DNA of 64,000 bases. Source: Ruegeria arenilitoris. Its GTDB lineage: Bacteria; Pseudomonadota; Alphaproteobacteria; Rhodobacterales; Rhodobacteraceae. The stretch covers positions 1 through 64,000 of the forward strand of contig NZ_WQHX01000001.1 in the NCBI RefSeq assembly GCF_013035425.1, written 5' to 3'. Shown here piece after piece: positions 25,686-36,169 of this stretch (position 1 is its first letter; every line of letters begins with the position of its first letter). Both the position numbers and the translations under genes were made by a program. The notes beneath the pieces were generated by a model, which searched no databases, was not told the DNA's origin, and saw only the letters and a list, made by a program, of their open reading frames with translations.

Positions 25686-26810
25686 TTAGTCGCCCTGCGC
25701 TTCGGACCTGCTTTTGCCCGCAACATTTAGTGCCAGCGTCGCGGCCATGAAACCATCGAGATCGCCATCCAAAACTCCCTTGGTGTCCGAGGTTTCAAAA
25801 TTCGTCCGCAGATCCTTGACCATTTGATAGGGCTGCAAAACGTAGGATCTGATCTGATTGCCCCAACCTGCGTCCCCTTTGGCTTCGTGAGCTGCATTGA
25901 TTTCTGCGTTGCGACGGTCAAGTTCCTGCTGGTACAAGCGCGATTTCAGGGCTTTCATCGCGATGTCCCTGTTTTGATGCTGAGACTTTTCTGAACTCGT
26001 CACAACAATCCCAGTTGGAATGTGTGTGATCCGCACCGCCGAGTCGGTCGTGTTAACATGCTGCCCACCTGCACCAGATGATCGGTACGTATCGATACGG
26101 ATATCCGCGGGGTTTACATCGATCTCTATATTGTCGTCGACCACAGGGTATACCCAAACCGAACTGAAAGACGTGTGCCGTTTTGCAGCCGAGTCGAACG
26201 GCGAGATACGAACCAGCCGATGTACTCCGCTTTCGGACTTTAGCCAGCCATAGGCATTGTGCCCGGAAATTTTGTAGGCTGCGGACTTAATTCCCGCTTC
26301 CTCGCCAGCCGTTTCGGATTGGAGCTCGACTGTGTAACCCTTTTTCTCCGCCCAACGAACATACATCCTCGCCAGCATTGAAGCCCAATCACAGCTTTCC
26401 GTACCCCCTGCACCCGAGTTGATTTCGAGGAACGTGTCATTGCCGTCCGCCTCACCATCCAGAAGTGCCTCCAGCTCTTTTTTCGCAGCCTTCGCCTTCA
26501 GTTTGGTCAGTGCCTCTTCGGCGTCGGTAACAACCTCCTCGTCTTCCTCCAACTCACCCAGTTCAATCAGTTCGACGTTGTCGTTGAGATCAGTTTTGAT
26601 CGAATCGTAAATTTCGATGGCGTCCACCAATAACTGACGTTCGCGCATCAGTTTTTGGGCGCTTTCAGGGTTGTCCCAAAGGTTTGGATCCTCGACGCGA
26701 GCGTTGAACTCCTCCAATCGGTGGGGCGCCGTCTCATAGTCCATACGCTGCGCCAAAAGCTCCAGCGACTTTTCGATTTCCGTCACTACATTCTGGGTTT
26801 CGGCGCGCAT
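25686..26810 (-). CDS. prfB: Peptide chain release factor 2
   Basis: RF2 recognises UGA and UAA stop codons and triggers peptide release. 374 residues, full length. The stop-codon recognition motif SPF is in VRISPFDS (about 200-207) and the catalytic GGQ in [14 protein letters not shown] (about 245). The N-terminal helical domain begins [19 protein letters not shown]. No in-frame UGA or shift site is seen near codon 25, so the autoregulatory +1 frameshift of E. coli prfB is absent. Divergent from the kinase gene at 26888. Confidence 0.95.
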   Translation of the reverse strand: MRAETQNVVTEIEKSLELLAQRMDYETAPHRLEEFNARVEDPNLWDNPESAQKLMRERQLLVDAIEIYDSIKTDLNDNVELIELGELEEDEEVVTDAEEALTKLKAKAAKKELEALLDGEADGNDTFLEINSGAGGTESCDWASMLARMYVRWAEKKGYTVELQSETAGEEAGIKSAAYKISGHNAYGWLKSESGVHRLVRISPFDSAAKRHTSFSSVWVYPVVDDNIEIDVNPADIRIDTYRSSGAGGQHVNTTDSAVRITHIPTGIVVTSSEKSQHQNRDIAMKALKSRLYQQELDRRNAEINAAHEAKGDAGWGNQIRSYVLQPYQMVKDLRTNFETSDTKGVLDGDLDGFMAATLALNVAGKSRSEAQGD

Positions 26811-26887
26811 GGTCAGGTCCCAACTTGCTCAATCAGGCCTGCGTGATAGCAAGAGCTTTGGGCCACCACAAGACGAGCCGGAATGTT

Positions 26888-27721
26888 ATGACTGATCCAA
26901 GAGACGAGTTTCTTGCCAAATGGCAACTGACCTTTCCAGTTCTGGTCGCTGAAACCGATCAGGCGCAGGTATGGAGGGTTGTACAAGCTGACGGTCGCTT
27001 TGCCGCGCTAAAACTGTATCGTCGTTCGGATCGCGGCAACGAGGCGCACGGGTCCAGCTTATTACGGTTATGGCAAAGTCGCGGTGCGGTTCGAATTGTC
27101 CAAGATGAAAAATCTGCAGTACTTATGGATTGGTTGGATGGGCCATCTCTTGGTGATCTGGCGCGGGCCGGCAGGCCTGATGCTGCACTCGCCGTGCTGG
27201 CCAAAATCGCCGGTCGCCTCCATCATGCGCCGGTCGTTAAGGACGCTGAATTGAAACCTCTGCATGAGGTTTTTGACCCCATATTCTCTTGCCAATTCTC
27301 ACTTAATTGCCCAAGCGACTTTCGGAGGGATATGGTTCGAGCAATGCATCTGGCGCGAACCCTGCTGACCAGCCAACCGATTGCGACCGCGCTGCACGGA
27401 GACCTGCATCCTGACAATGTCATTCTAACAGATGATGGCCCACGGGTATTCGACGCCAAAGGGTATCTGGGTGATCCCGCGTTTGAACTCGCGAATGCCC
27501 TGCGCCATCCGAAAGGCATGGTCGAACTGGTGCGACAACGAAGTCAGATCGAGCGTTGCCTTACACTCTATTCCAGTGCGATGAACGTAAGCTCTGAGCG
27601 ACTGGCGCAATGGGCCGCTGCAAAATGCGCACTGTCGATACTCTGGCGTTCCGACGGACAGATCAAGCACGACAACGAGGCCGACTTACTGCATCTGCTG
27701 CTTGAGATCGTAGATCAATAA
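26888..27721 (+). CDS. APH-type small-molecule phosphotransferase
   Basis: 277-residue kinase-like protein of the aminoglycoside/hydroxyurea phosphotransferase group. The nucleotide Lys is in FAALKLYRRSD (about 42), the catalytic loop is HGDLHPDNVIL (about 168-178), and the metal-binding Asp is in VFDAKGYLGDPAFELANAL (about 190). The DxxGxxGDPxxDxAN-like end matches the Hur/APH(6) type. The real substrate is probably a metabolite; an antibiotic-resistance role is not shown. ATG 26888 (MTDPRDEFLAKW) is chosen over the open frame to 26825. The 3' end overlaps mrcA convergently by 7 bases. Confidence 0.8.
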   Translation: MTDPRDEFLAKWQLTFPVLVAETDQAQVWRVVQADGRFAALKLYRRSDRGNEAHGSSLLRLWQSRGAVRIVQDEKSAVLMDWLDGPSLGDLARAGRPDAALAVLAKIAGRLHHAPVVKDAELKPLHEVFDPIFSCQFSLNCPSDFRRDMVRAMHLARTLLTSQPIATALHGDLHPDNVILTDDGPRVFDAKGYLGDPAFELANALRHPKGMVELVRQRSQIERCLTLYSSAMNVSSERLAQWAAAKCALSILWRSDGQIKHDNEADLLHLLLEIVDQ

Positions 27722-30204
27722 AGCCCACCGCCCTGTAGCTCACCCTGACTGGCATTGGGACCGACGATAATGCTCTCGCCAGTTGAAGTCGTGACTTGGC
27801 GAGCCGATCCCTGAGCTTCTTCAAACAAGGGCAGATCAGACCCCATGGCAAAGCCACCGTCGAAGACGCGGTCAATAAAACCATCAACGCCATCGCGGAA
27901 GTATTCGGCAACTACGTATTCACCCGCGGCGTCATCCGGCAGGCGCGCACCGCTAAAGCGATCGATTTTAATGAAGTGACCACCGGGGGGAACGTCGAAG
28001 GGACCGCCTCCATATTTTTCAACAGCCTTTTCCATAAAGCTTTGGAAAACAGGGCCGCACATTGTGCCACCATATGCCCCACGCCCCATTGCGCGTGGGC
28101 GATCATATCCAATGTAACAACCGGCCACGATGTTCGAGGTGAATCCGATAAACCAAGCGTCCTTAGAGTCGTTGGTAGTACCGGTTTTGCCAGCCGTCGG
28201 CACAGGCAGATTGACGTGACGCGCCGCAGTGCCGCGATCAACCACACCTTTCATCATGGACGTAAGTTGATAGGCGGTTATTGCATCCATAACCTGTTCG
28301 CGATCGGTTACGATCTGCGGAGTCTCATTCGGTTCCAGCCAACTTGAGTTGCAATCAAGACATTGGCGATCGTCGTGCCGGTATATCGTTTTGCCAAAAC
28401 GGTCTTGAATCCGGTCGACCAAGGTGGGGTCGACGCGTTCGCCGCCATTGGCAAACATCGCGTATGCTGCGACCATTTTATATAGAGTTGTCTCTTCAGA
28501 CCCCAAAGAGTTGGCAAGGAACGCGCCCATGCGGTCATATACGCCAAAGCGTTCTGCATATCCCGCGACCACAGGCATGGTTACTTCCTGAGCCAAACGG
28601 ATGGTCATCAGGTTCCGCGATTGTTCAATTCCAGTCCGAAGCGGCGTAGGTCCATAGAACTTGTTGGACGAATTCTTGGGCCTCCAAAGACCCTGAGGCG
28701 TGTTGACCTCAATTGGAGCATCCACAACGATTGTTGCAGGGCTGTATCCACTATCCAAGGCGGCGGCGTAGACAAAAGGTTTAAAACTGGACCCAGGCTG
28801 GCGTTGTGCTTGGGTAGCGCGATTGAAAACAGTGTCTTGGTAGGAAAACCCGCCTTGCATCGCAAGAACACGGCCCGAGTTTACATCCATCGCGACAAAG
28901 GCGCCCTGTACTTCGGGCACCTGACGGGCGGACCACTGTCCTTCTTCGCCAGCTACAACAAGGACGACGTCACCCCGTTTGAAATTGGCCGCAAAATCAC
29001 CCTGGATCCACTGGATATCAGATCGCGGGATAACTCCATCCGCCGGACCATTTTCGATTCCTACGGTCAACGATTGCTCGGCCACATTCAGTACAACGGC
29101 TGGATACCACAGCGTCGGCAATAGAACGTCGCGGGGAATTTCTATGACGGATAACGCCTCGCGCCATTGAGCTTCATCTCCGAGTTTGTCTTCCGGTATG
29201 ACTTCACCTGTTCCGCGCCATCTTCCGCGTGATCGGTCATATTTCTGCAAGGCTTCTCGTAAGGCTCGGGCTGCTTCGACCTGCATTTCCTCGTCAACTG
29301 AGGCACGGACTGTAAAGCCACCTGTAAAAAATTCGCCCTCGCCAAAATCCTCGCTGAGTTGGCGGCGGATTTCGTCGGTAAAGTAATCACGAGGTGGAAG
29401 CGCGGTGCGGAAGCTTTCAAAGTCGCCATTTTGGACCGAGCGAAGCGGCATATCGACCTCTGCCTCATAGGTCGCCTGATCGATGTATCCGTTTTGCTGC
29501 ATCTCCCGCAGGACATAGTTACGTCGCGCCAGCAGGCGTTCTTTCTGTCTGACAGGATGGTAATCTGACGGCGCCTTGGGCATCGCGGCCAACATTGCAG
29601 CCTCATGCGGAGCCAGTTCTTGTAGCGTCTTGTTGAAATAAGTCTGCGCAGCAGCCGTAACGCCATACGAATTCTGGCCCAGAAAAATCTCGTTCATATA
29701 AAGTTCGAGAATCTGTTCCTTGTCCAACGTATCCTCAAGCCTGGTGGCAAGGATTATTTCCTTGATCTTGCGTTCTGCCCGTCTGTCACCCGACAGCAAA
29801 AAGTTCTTCATCACCTGCTGCGTGATTGTCGACGCCCCGCGGACGGTTTCACCTTTGGTACGTACGGCCTCGACGCCGGCGGCCACGATACCGCGTGGAT
29901 CGTAGCCCTGATGGGTGTAGAAATTCTTATCTTCCGCAGAGATGAAGGCTTGTTTCACGAGGTCCGGAATTTCTTCGGACGGCGTGAACAAGCGGCGTTC
30001 TTGGGCAAACTCGTCTATCAACTGACCTTCGCCGGAATAAATTCGGCTTATGGTCGGCGGTTTGTATTGAGCCAGCGACTCGTGGCTGGGCAGATCGCGC
30101 CCATACATCCAGAAGATCGCGCCAATCACCAGCGCGGTCATAAAGATTCCCAAAGTCACGAGGCTGAAGATTGCCCCGAAAAAAGAAAGAATAAACCGGA
30201 TCAC
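27715..30204 (-). CDS. mrcA: Penicillin-binding protein 1A
   Basis: Bifunctional class A PBP (829 residues) that polymerises and cross-links peptidoglycan at the inner membrane. N-terminal transmembrane segment (about 5-33). The GT51 glycosyltransferase domain has SAEDKNFYTHQGYDPRG (catalytic Glu about 90) and GASTITQQVMKNFLL. The transpeptidase domain has SXXK in PGSSFKPF (about 471), SxN in SRN (about 528) and KTG in GKTGTTND (about 673). An OB-like domain lies between (about 320-420). Cotranscribed with, and 95 bases after, the cell-wall amidase gene upstream on the same strand. Confidence 0.95.
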   Translation of the reverse strand: MIRFILSFFGAIFSLVTLGIFMTALVIGAIFWMYGRDLPSHESLAQYKPPTISRIYSGEGQLIDEFAQERRLFTPSEEIPDLVKQAFISAEDKNFYTHQGYDPRGIVAAGVEAVRTKGETVRGASTITQQVMKNFLLSGDRRAERKIKEIILATRLEDTLDKEQILELYMNEIFLGQNSYGVTAAAQTYFNKTLQELAPHEAAMLAAMPKAPSDYHPVRQKERLLARRNYVLREMQQNGYIDQATYEAEVDMPLRSVQNGDFESFRTALPPRDYFTDEIRRQLSEDFGEGEFFTGGFTVRASVDEEMQVEAARALREALQKYDRSRGRWRGTGEVIPEDKLGDEAQWREALSVIEIPRDVLLPTLWYPAVVLNVAEQSLTVGIENGPADGVIPRSDIQWIQGDFAANFKRGDVVLVVAGEEGQWSARQVPEVQGAFVAMDVNSGRVLAMQGGFSYQDTVFNRATQAQRQPGSSFKPFVYAAALDSGYSPATIVVDAPIEVNTPQGLWRPKNSSNKFYGPTPLRTGIEQSRNLMTIRLAQEVTMPVVAGYAERFGVYDRMGAFLANSLGSEETTLYKMVAAYAMFANGGERVDPTLVDRIQDRFGKTIYRHDDRQCLDCNSSWLEPNETPQIVTDREQVMDAITAYQLTSMMKGVVDRGTAARHVNLPVPTAGKTGTTNDSKDAWFIGFTSNIVAGCYIGYDRPRAMGRGAYGGTMCGPVFQSFMEKAVEKYGGGPFDVPPGGHFIKIDRFSGARLPDDAAGEYVVAEYFRDGVDGFIDRVFDGGFAMGSDLPLFEEAQGSARQVTTSTGESIIVGPNASQGELQGGGLY

Positions 30205-30299
30205 GTTACTGCCTTTTTCTCGCGGTGCCGCCTATATAGTGCCGCCCTGCCCGCGGGTCAAAACACGAAAGGCTACATTAGCCGTTTTGCGCCGTCAGG

Positions 30300-31520
30300 T
30301 CACTGACCGATCAGGGATCGTTTTACCAGATCTTCCTTACGCCACCTTTCCAGTCCATTAAAAATTCCCTGCGCCATCCCGGCGCGCCATTCCGGATTTC
30401 GGATATTTTCAAGGTCACGGGGGCTGGACAAAAACCCCAGTTCAACCAGAACAGAGGGGATATCCGCCGCTTTGAGTACAGAAAAAGATGCTGTGCGGAT
30501 TGGTTTGCTGTTCATAGGCCCGCCTTGCTGGGCCATTCCGTCTGCTATGGCTCTCGCCAAAGCTTGTGTACGTGGTTGGGTTTCGCGGCGAGCCATGTCC
30601 AAAAGTATGTCAGCCACTTGATCATCCGATCCGCTCAAATCGACACCCGAAATAAGGTCACCGCGATCATGTCGTTCAGCGAGTTTCAGGCTGGCAACAT
30701 CTGAAGCTTCTGCCGACAAAGTATAAACGGCTGCTCCGTGAGCGCGGCCTTCCGAAAGTGAATCTGCATGTAACGAGATAAAAATGTCTGCGCCGGCCCG
30801 ATGGGCAAGCGCAATGCGGCGCTCCAGAGAAACAAAGTGATCGTCCACTCTGGTCAAAACGACTTCGTAGCTACCAGACCGCAGGAGTACTTCACGCAGC
30901 TCGCGCGCGAATGTCAGCATCAAGGTTTTCTCGTCGACACCACCCACTTCTGCACCGGGATCAATACCACCATGACCTGGGTCGAGCATCACGCGCACCG
31001 GACCTTTGGCATCTAGTCCTGGCGCAACTGAAGAAACTGAAGGTTCCGGTAGATCCCATCCCGGTTGACGCGGCGCGCCAGCGCCGGCAGCAAAAGTTTC
31101 GAAGTCCGTTCCCATGAGGTTTAGCGTCAGCACTGCGCCGCCTGTCGCAGAATCGACCCGCAAATCGGAAGTCTCGACTGCTAGTGGTGCGCCCAGTTCC
31201 AAAACCAACCGCGACCAACCGGGAACATAAGCCCCAAACTGAACATCGCTGACGCGACCAGTCTGTAAAAACACGTCGCGATCCAACCCTGTCCAGTCCA
31301 CCTCTTGAAAGTCCAAAACCATCCTGTAGGGATCGCGCAAAGTGAATATCCGGTAAGGCACACCTTGGCTGAGCGCCAATTCAACACGGACTCCCGCCCT
31401 GCCCTGATCGGTTATTCGGGATTGTTCCGGTAATATGCGTGCTAGCGCGTTAAAGCTCTGCGCAAACGCAGCGCCGCTAAACGACCAGATAAGCGCGATG
31501 GCGAAAATTATCCTGCTCAT
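30300..31520 (-). CDS. Periplasmic N-acetylmuramoyl-L-alanine amidase (AmiC-like)
   Basis: Zinc amidase that splits cell-wall cross-link stems from glycan, needed for daughter-cell separation. 406 residues. Signal peptide MSRIIFAIALIWSFSGAAFA, then an AMIN domain (about 25-135), then Amidase_3 (about 175-395) with zinc ligands in LDPGHGGIDPGAE, GVDEKTL and SLHADS and catalytic Glu in LVELGFLS. The order AMIN-Amidase_3 is that of AmiC/AmiB; no EnvC/NlpD partner is adjacent, although a LytM protein lies at 50703. Upstream of mrcA on the same strand. Confidence 0.92.
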   Translation of the reverse strand: MSRIIFAIALIWSFSGAAFAQSFNALARILPEQSRITDQGRAGVRVELALSQGVPYRIFTLRDPYRMVLDFQEVDWTGLDRDVFLQTGRVSDVQFGAYVPGWSRLVLELGAPLAVETSDLRVDSATGGAVLTLNLMGTDFETFAAGAGAPRQPGWDLPEPSVSSVAPGLDAKGPVRVMLDPGHGGIDPGAEVGGVDEKTLMLTFARELREVLLRSGSYEVVLTRVDDHFVSLERRIALAHRAGADIFISLHADSLSEGRAHGAAVYTLSAEASDVASLKLAERHDRGDLISGVDLSGSDDQVADILLDMARRETQPRTQALARAIADGMAQQGGPMNSKPIRTASFSVLKAADIPSVLVELGFLSSPRDLENIRNPEWRAGMAQGIFNGLERWRKEDLVKRSLIGQ

Positions 31521-31585
31521 GGCCTCAAGTTTTTTTGAGATTCTTTTGCCCCACCTTACAGCACGGAAGGGCGTTTGTGAACGCT

Positions 31586-32749
31586 CTAGCCCGCAGATGA
31601 GGCTGCACCTCGGTTTGCCATGAATTCACGCAGGCGACTCAACCCTTCTTCTATGTCGGCAGATGAACGAGCATAAGAAAAACGTAGCGTTGTATGACCT
31701 CGTAATGGATCGAAATCCAACCCTGGCGTCACGGCGACCCCAGCTTCATCCAGAATCTCAGCAGCAAATGCGAGACTGTCATCAGTTAACTCGGAAACGT
31801 CGGCATAAACGTAGAATGCCCCATCTGGCGGCGCGATATTAGTAAAACCCGCTTTTGGGAGCCCCTCGAGCATTAACGCGCGATTTGCCTTGTAAACGTC
31901 CAGATTGGCTTGCAACTCATCGTCACACTCCATCGCCGCCAGTGCCGCCACCTGGCTGGCATGAGGAGCGCAGATAAACATGTTCTGCGCAATGCGTTCG
32001 ACGACACGCACCTGATCTTCGGGGACAACCATCCAACCAACACGCCAGCCAGTCATCGAAAAGTACTTGGAAAAAGAGTTGATGACATAGCACTCGTCGG
32101 TCAACTCCAGCGCTGTAACGGCTTTGGCCTCATATTCTAACCCGTGGTAAATTTCGTCACTGATAAAGGATGCGCCCTGACTATGCGCAGCTTCGATCAA
32201 TGCGCCCATTGAACCGTGATTTAGCATCGTTCCAGTCGGATTCGCAGGCGAAGCGACCATTAGTCCTTGTAAATCCTTATCCAAAAAATCCCCTGGAACC
32301 GGTTGCAACCGATTTTCCGGAGCGGTTTGCAAATCGACGGGCACCAGCCCCAAAGCCTTGAGAATCTGACGATACGATGGATATCCCGGCGCACCAATTC
32401 CGACGCGATCACCGCTGTCGAACAAGGCACTAAACGTTAGTAGGAATGCGCCCGACGATCCGGGGGTTACAACAACTCTTTCCGGGTTCAAGTCCACGTT
32501 GTACCAATCGCCATACAACTGTGCGATCCGCTTTCTCAGGGCTGGTAAACCCAAGGCAACCGTATAACCCAATGGACCTTGGGACATTTCTTTTGCCAAA
32601 GCATCAACAGCACCTTTGGGTGCACCCGTTCCTGGCTGGCCAACTTCCATGTGGATGATGTGACGCCCTGCTTCTTCCGCTCGGCGCGCCGCTTCCATCA
32701 CATCCATCACGATAAAGGGATCGACCCCGGACCGGGTTGAGTTTCTCAT
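31586..32749 (-). CDS. Class I/II PLP-dependent aminotransferase
   Basis: 387-residue fold-type I aminotransferase of the aspartate/aromatic group. The PLP Lys is in SFSKYFSMTGWRVG (about 240), with SPANPTGT (about 175), SDEIYHGLEY (about 205) and the substrate Arg in LRFSYARS near the C-terminus. The substrate is not clear from sequence. Start ATG 32747-32749 (MRNSTRSGVDPF) is chosen because GGGAG lies 6 bases upstream; the frame continues to 32773. The start codon overlaps that of the divergent BepA-like gene (CATG). Confidence 0.85.
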   Translation of the reverse strand: MRNSTRSGVDPFIVMDVMEAARRAEEAGRHIIHMEVGQPGTGAPKGAVDALAKEMSQGPLGYTVALGLPALRKRIAQLYGDWYNVDLNPERVVVTPGSSGAFLLTFSALFDSGDRVGIGAPGYPSYRQILKALGLVPVDLQTAPENRLQPVPGDFLDKDLQGLMVASPANPTGTMLNHGSMGALIEAAHSQGASFISDEIYHGLEYEAKAVTALELTDECYVINSFSKYFSMTGWRVGWMVVPEDQVRVVERIAQNMFICAPHASQVAALAAMECDDELQANLDVYKANRALMLEGLPKAGFTNIAPPDGAFYVYADVSELTDDSLAFAAEILDEAGVAVTPGLDFDPLRGHTTLRFSYARSSADIEEGLSRLREFMANRGAASSAG

Positions 32750-34130
32750 GCCCATCTCCCATGTTGCAGACATGGCTTTTGAACGCTTATCCAGGCTGGC
32801 GTCAATCCCGACCCTGTTGTTGGTGGCAGCGACATGGATATCAAGTCTTGCTCAGGCCAGTGCTCAAAGCCTGATCCGTGACCCGGATATCGAACATGGG
32901 TTGAGGGAACTGGCATTTCCTCTTTTGCGGGCGGCTGGCCTAAACACAAACAGAGTGCGGATTTTTGTGGTCAACGACTCGACCTTCAATGCATTTGTCA
33001 TCGACTATAACGCGATCTACCTGAACTACGGCCTGATCCTTTCAAGCGAAAGTCCAGAGATGTTGCAGGCAGTGATCGCACACGAAGCTGCCCATATCGC
33101 CAACGGTCATCCGGCAAGGCGCGCAGAAAACCTGCGAGCAGCTCAACGGAATGCGCAGTTCGGTACAGCGCTCGCCCTGATTACTGCCCTCGCTGGCGGC
33201 GGTGAAGCTGCAGCGGGCATTGCAGTGGGGACGTCTTCGTCGGCTTTACGTAGTTTTCTTGGGCACACCCGCGCCGAAGAGGCAGCAGCAGACCGCAGTG
33301 CCGCCAGCTATCTGCGTTGGGCCGGAATTTCACCAAGCGGTATGGTCAACTTGCACAGAAAATTCGCCGGTCAGGAATTGCTGACTACGTATAATCAGGA
33401 CCCTTATATGCGTTCGCACCCGACTAGCCGCGAAAGACTCCGCGCGGCAGAAGCTTTTTTGGAAGAGTTCGGCGATCAAGCCACGCGCAGCGCAAATGCG
33501 GATTACTGGTTCGCCCGCATCAAGGGAAAGTTGTCTGCTTTTTTACGAGCGCCCGGTTGGACCCTGCGTCGAGCGGCCGAAGAAAACCACCAGGACATAA
33601 GGCTTATGCGTGAGGCGTCAGCCTATCATCAAAACCGCAATTTAAGCCAAGCCCGCAAGGCCATCAACGCTGCCCTGCAACTTCGCCCAGACGATCCATT
33701 TTATTATGAACTGAAAGGGCAAATTTTATTGGAAAACAGACAGGTAAAAGACGCTATTGAAGCATATGGCGCCGCTGTAGAAATGGCGCCGCATGACGCG
33801 TTGATACTTGCGGGCTATGGGCGCGCCTTGCTGGCCGACGACCAGACGAAAGAGGCTTTAAAAGCACTTGAGAAAGCACGCGCCAGGGACTACCGAAACT
33901 TAAGACTAATGCAGGATTTGGGCGTCGCTTACGCGCAGCTAGGAAACAACGGTATGGCTTCGGCCGTTACGGCGGAAAAATACGCATTGCAGGGCCGTCT
34001 GGCAGACGCTGGCATTCATGCGAAACGTGCCGTTGCGCAGTTGCCCGAAGGATCTCCGGGTTGGCAAAGGGCGCAGGATGTGCTGATTGCTTCGGAACGC
34101 GCTGAGAAAAACAAAAGGAGAAGGAAATGA
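32748..34130 (+). CDS. BepA/YfgC-like M48 metalloprotease with TPR repeats
   Basis: Periplasmic protease-chaperone of the BepA type, about 460 residues, involved in outer-membrane assembly in E. coli. Signal-like segment: LLVAATWISSLAQASAQ. Zinc motif AHEAAHIANGH (HExxH near residue 112), with the third ligand in RAEEAAADRSA. A glycine/alanine-rich hydrophobic patch (ALALITALAGG) follows the motif. The C-terminal part is TPR-like (ALQLRPDDPFYYELKGQILL and AVEMAPHDALILAGYGRALL). Start either 32748 or 32772 (MAFERLSRL); the latter gives a more typical signal peptide. It overlaps the DsbA-like gene at ATGA (34127). Confidence 0.88.
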   Translation: MPISHVADMAFERLSRLASIPTLLLVAATWISSLAQASAQSLIRDPDIEHGLRELAFPLLRAAGLNTNRVRIFVVNDSTFNAFVIDYNAIYLNYGLILSSESPEMLQAVIAHEAAHIANGHPARRAENLRAAQRNAQFGTALALITALAGGGEAAAGIAVGTSSSALRSFLGHTRAEEAAADRSAASYLRWAGISPSGMVNLHRKFAGQELLTTYNQDPYMRSHPTSRERLRAAEAFLEEFGDQATRSANADYWFARIKGKLSAFLRAPGWTLRRAAEENHQDIRLMREASAYHQNRNLSQARKAINAALQLRPDDPFYYELKGQILLENRQVKDAIEAYGAAVEMAPHDALILAGYGRALLADDQTKEALKALEKARARDYRNLRLMQDLGVAYAQLGNNGMASAVTAEKYALQGRLADAGIHAKRAVAQLPEGSPGWQRAQDVLIASERAEKNKRRRK

Positions 34131-34885
34131 TCCTCAGACATGTTGCACCCGCCCTTCTGGGGCTTTCCTTGATTACCGGTCCTGTGCTCGCGCTCGACCT
34201 CAGCGCACTCAGCGACGACGAGAAGGCTGAATTTGGCGCGCAGGTTCGGGAATACCTCCTCGAAAACCCTGAAGTGATTATCGAGGCAATAAACATACTG
34301 GAACAGCGCAACGCCGTAGCCGAAGCCGAGGCCGATAAACAGCTCGTGGCTGCCAACCAAGAAGAACTGTTCAACGACGGTTATAGCTGGGTTGGCGGCA
34401 ATCCTGATGGTGACATAACTCTGGTCGAATTTATGGACTATCGTTGCGGCTATTGCCGCCGCGCGGTGCCCGAAGTGGCCAGTCTGTTAGAATCTGACGG
34501 CAACATTCGCCTTGTGATAAAAGAGCTGCCCATTCTGGGTGAAGCATCAATTATGTCATCCCGCTTTGCTGTAGCGACGAAACAGGTTGCCGGAGACGAC
34601 GCGTATAAACAAGTACACGACGCCCTGTTGGAGTTCAGCGGCGAACCCAACGAAGTTACTTTGCGCCGTATCTCGGACGGTTTAGGGTTGGACAGCGATG
34701 CGATTATCGTGGCCATGGACAGCGACGACGTCACGGCTGAGATCAATCAGACGCGCGAGCTTGCCAGGAAGATGAATATCTCTGGCACGCCCTCATTTGT
34801 TCTGGGAACCGAAATGCTGCGGGGATTCCTGCCAGCGGACCAGATGCGGCAGATCGCGGATGGCGTAAGGGCGGACAAAAGCTAA
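34127..34885 (+). CDS. DsbA-family thiol oxidoreductase (Com1-like)
   Basis: 252-residue exported thioredoxin-fold protein. Signal peptide about residues 1-22 (LLGLSLITGPVLA). The N-terminal helical DUF-like region (about 25-80) precedes the DsbA domain. Active site CGYC at 107-110 (MDYRCGYCRRA); cis-Pro in ISGTPSFVLG. This composition matches the Com1/DsbD-dependent DsbA-like group, acting as oxidant or isomerase in the periplasm. It shares an ATGA overlap with the BepA-like gene, which suggests joint action on envelope protein folding. Confidence 0.9.
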   Translation: MILRHVAPALLGLSLITGPVLALDLSALSDDEKAEFGAQVREYLLENPEVIIEAINILEQRNAVAEAEADKQLVAANQEELFNDGYSWVGGNPDGDITLVEFMDYRCGYCRRAVPEVASLLESDGNIRLVIKELPILGEASIMSSRFAVATKQVAGDDAYKQVHDALLEFSGEPNEVTLRRISDGLGLDSDAIIVAMDSDDVTAEINQTRELARKMNISGTPSFVLGTEMLRGFLPADQMRQIADGVRADKS

Positions 34886-34977
34886 GGTAATCCCTTTTAT
34901 TCGTCGGATGCCAGATTCAGGCTTCGAGGCGGTAGCGTTCAAAGCGTACTAAGCTGTGTCACAACGTTAGTGGAGAA

Positions 34978-36099
34978 TTACTCTGCCGCCGCCTGAACTG
35001 CATCAAGCTCTGCCGCCTTTTTCTCGACCTCTTCCACGATGTGGTCAATCATCTTTTCATTCGACATTTTGTGGCTAGCCTTGCCTGCCAAATAAACCAT
35101 TCCGGACCCCGCTCCGCCGCCGGTAAAACCAACATCGGTCATCAATGCCTCGCCCGGACCGTTCACAACGCACCCGATGATCGAAAGACTCATGGGTGTC
35201 TTAATATGCTCCAATCGGCGTTCAAGTACTTCTACGGTTTTTATCACGTCAAACCCCTGGCGCGCGCAGGATGGGCAAGAGATGATATTGACGCCACGGT
35301 GACGTAGACCGAGCGACTTCAGTATCTCAAAACCGACCTTAACTTCTTCTACGGGATCGGCGGACAGGCTTACGCGGATCGTATCACCAATGCCCATCCA
35401 AAGCAGATTACCCAAACCAATTGCCGACTTGATGGTGCCGGATACCAGTCCGCCTGCCTCGGTTATGCCCAGATGGATGGGAGCGTCGGTAGCCTCGGCA
35501 ATACCCTGATAAGCGGCGGCTGACAGAAAAACATCGCTGGCTTTTACGCTGATCTTGAATTCATGGAAGTCATTGTCCTCAAGGATCCTGATATGTTCCA
35601 GCCCGCTTTCGACCATCGCCTCGGGGCATGGCTCACCGTATTTCTCAAGTAGGTGTTTTTCCAGACTGCCCGCGTTGACGCCGATACGTATTGAACAATT
35701 GTGGTCACGCGCGGCCTTGATAACTTCTTTCACACGCTTTTCGTCACCAATATTTCCAGGATTGATGCGAAGACAGGCGGCACCGGCTTCAGCCGCCTCT
35801 ATACCGCGCCGGTAGTGGAAGTGAATATCCGCAACGATCGGAACCGGGCTTTCCCGAACGATTTCATAAAGTGCCTTTGAAGACGCTTCGTCCGGGACAG
35901 AGACCCTGACGATATCTGCACCTGCTTCTGCCGCAGCCTGTACCTGCGCCACGGTTGCGGCGACATCGGTTGTAAGCGTGTTCGTCATAGTTTGCACCGC
36001 GATCGGAGCATCACCGCCGACGGGTACATCGCCAACCATAATCTGACGGGACTTGCGGCGATAAATGTCGCGCCACGGGCGCACGTGATTGAGGGACAT
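34978..36099 (-). CDS. ispG: 4-hydroxy-3-methylbut-2-en-1-yl diphosphate synthase
   Basis: Iron-sulfur enzyme of the MEP isoprenoid pathway; converts MEcPP to HMBPP. 373 residues. The three cluster-binding Cys are at 275 and 278 (SCPSCARQG) and 310 ([11 protein letters not shown]), with Glu317 as the likely fourth ligand. The TIM-barrel starts with [11 protein letters not shown] and includes RINPGNIG. It follows rodZ on the same strand, 70 bases apart, as in E. coli. Confidence 0.95.
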   Translation of the reverse strand: MSLNHVRPWRDIYRRKSRQIMVGDVPVGGDAPIAVQTMTNTLTTDVAATVAQVQAAAEAGADIVRVSVPDEASSKALYEIVRESPVPIVADIHFHYRRGIEAAEAGAACLRINPGNIGDEKRVKEVIKAARDHNCSIRIGVNAGSLEKHLLEKYGEPCPEAMVESGLEHIRILEDNDFHEFKISVKASDVFLSAAAYQGIAEATDAPIHLGITEAGGLVSGTIKSAIGLGNLLWMGIGDTIRVSLSADPVEEVKVGFEILKSLGLRHRGVNIISCPSCARQGFDVIKTVEVLERRLEHIKTPMSLSIIGCVVNGPGEALMTDVGFTGGGAGSGMVYLAGKASHKMSNEKMIDHIVEEVEKKAAELDAVQAAAE

Positions 36100-36169
36100 A
36101 TGGGCTGTTCCGGCGTTACCTGCGTTGCGCTTTAGATAGTTCGGCCCGCCAAGTATCGCAATGCCGGTA

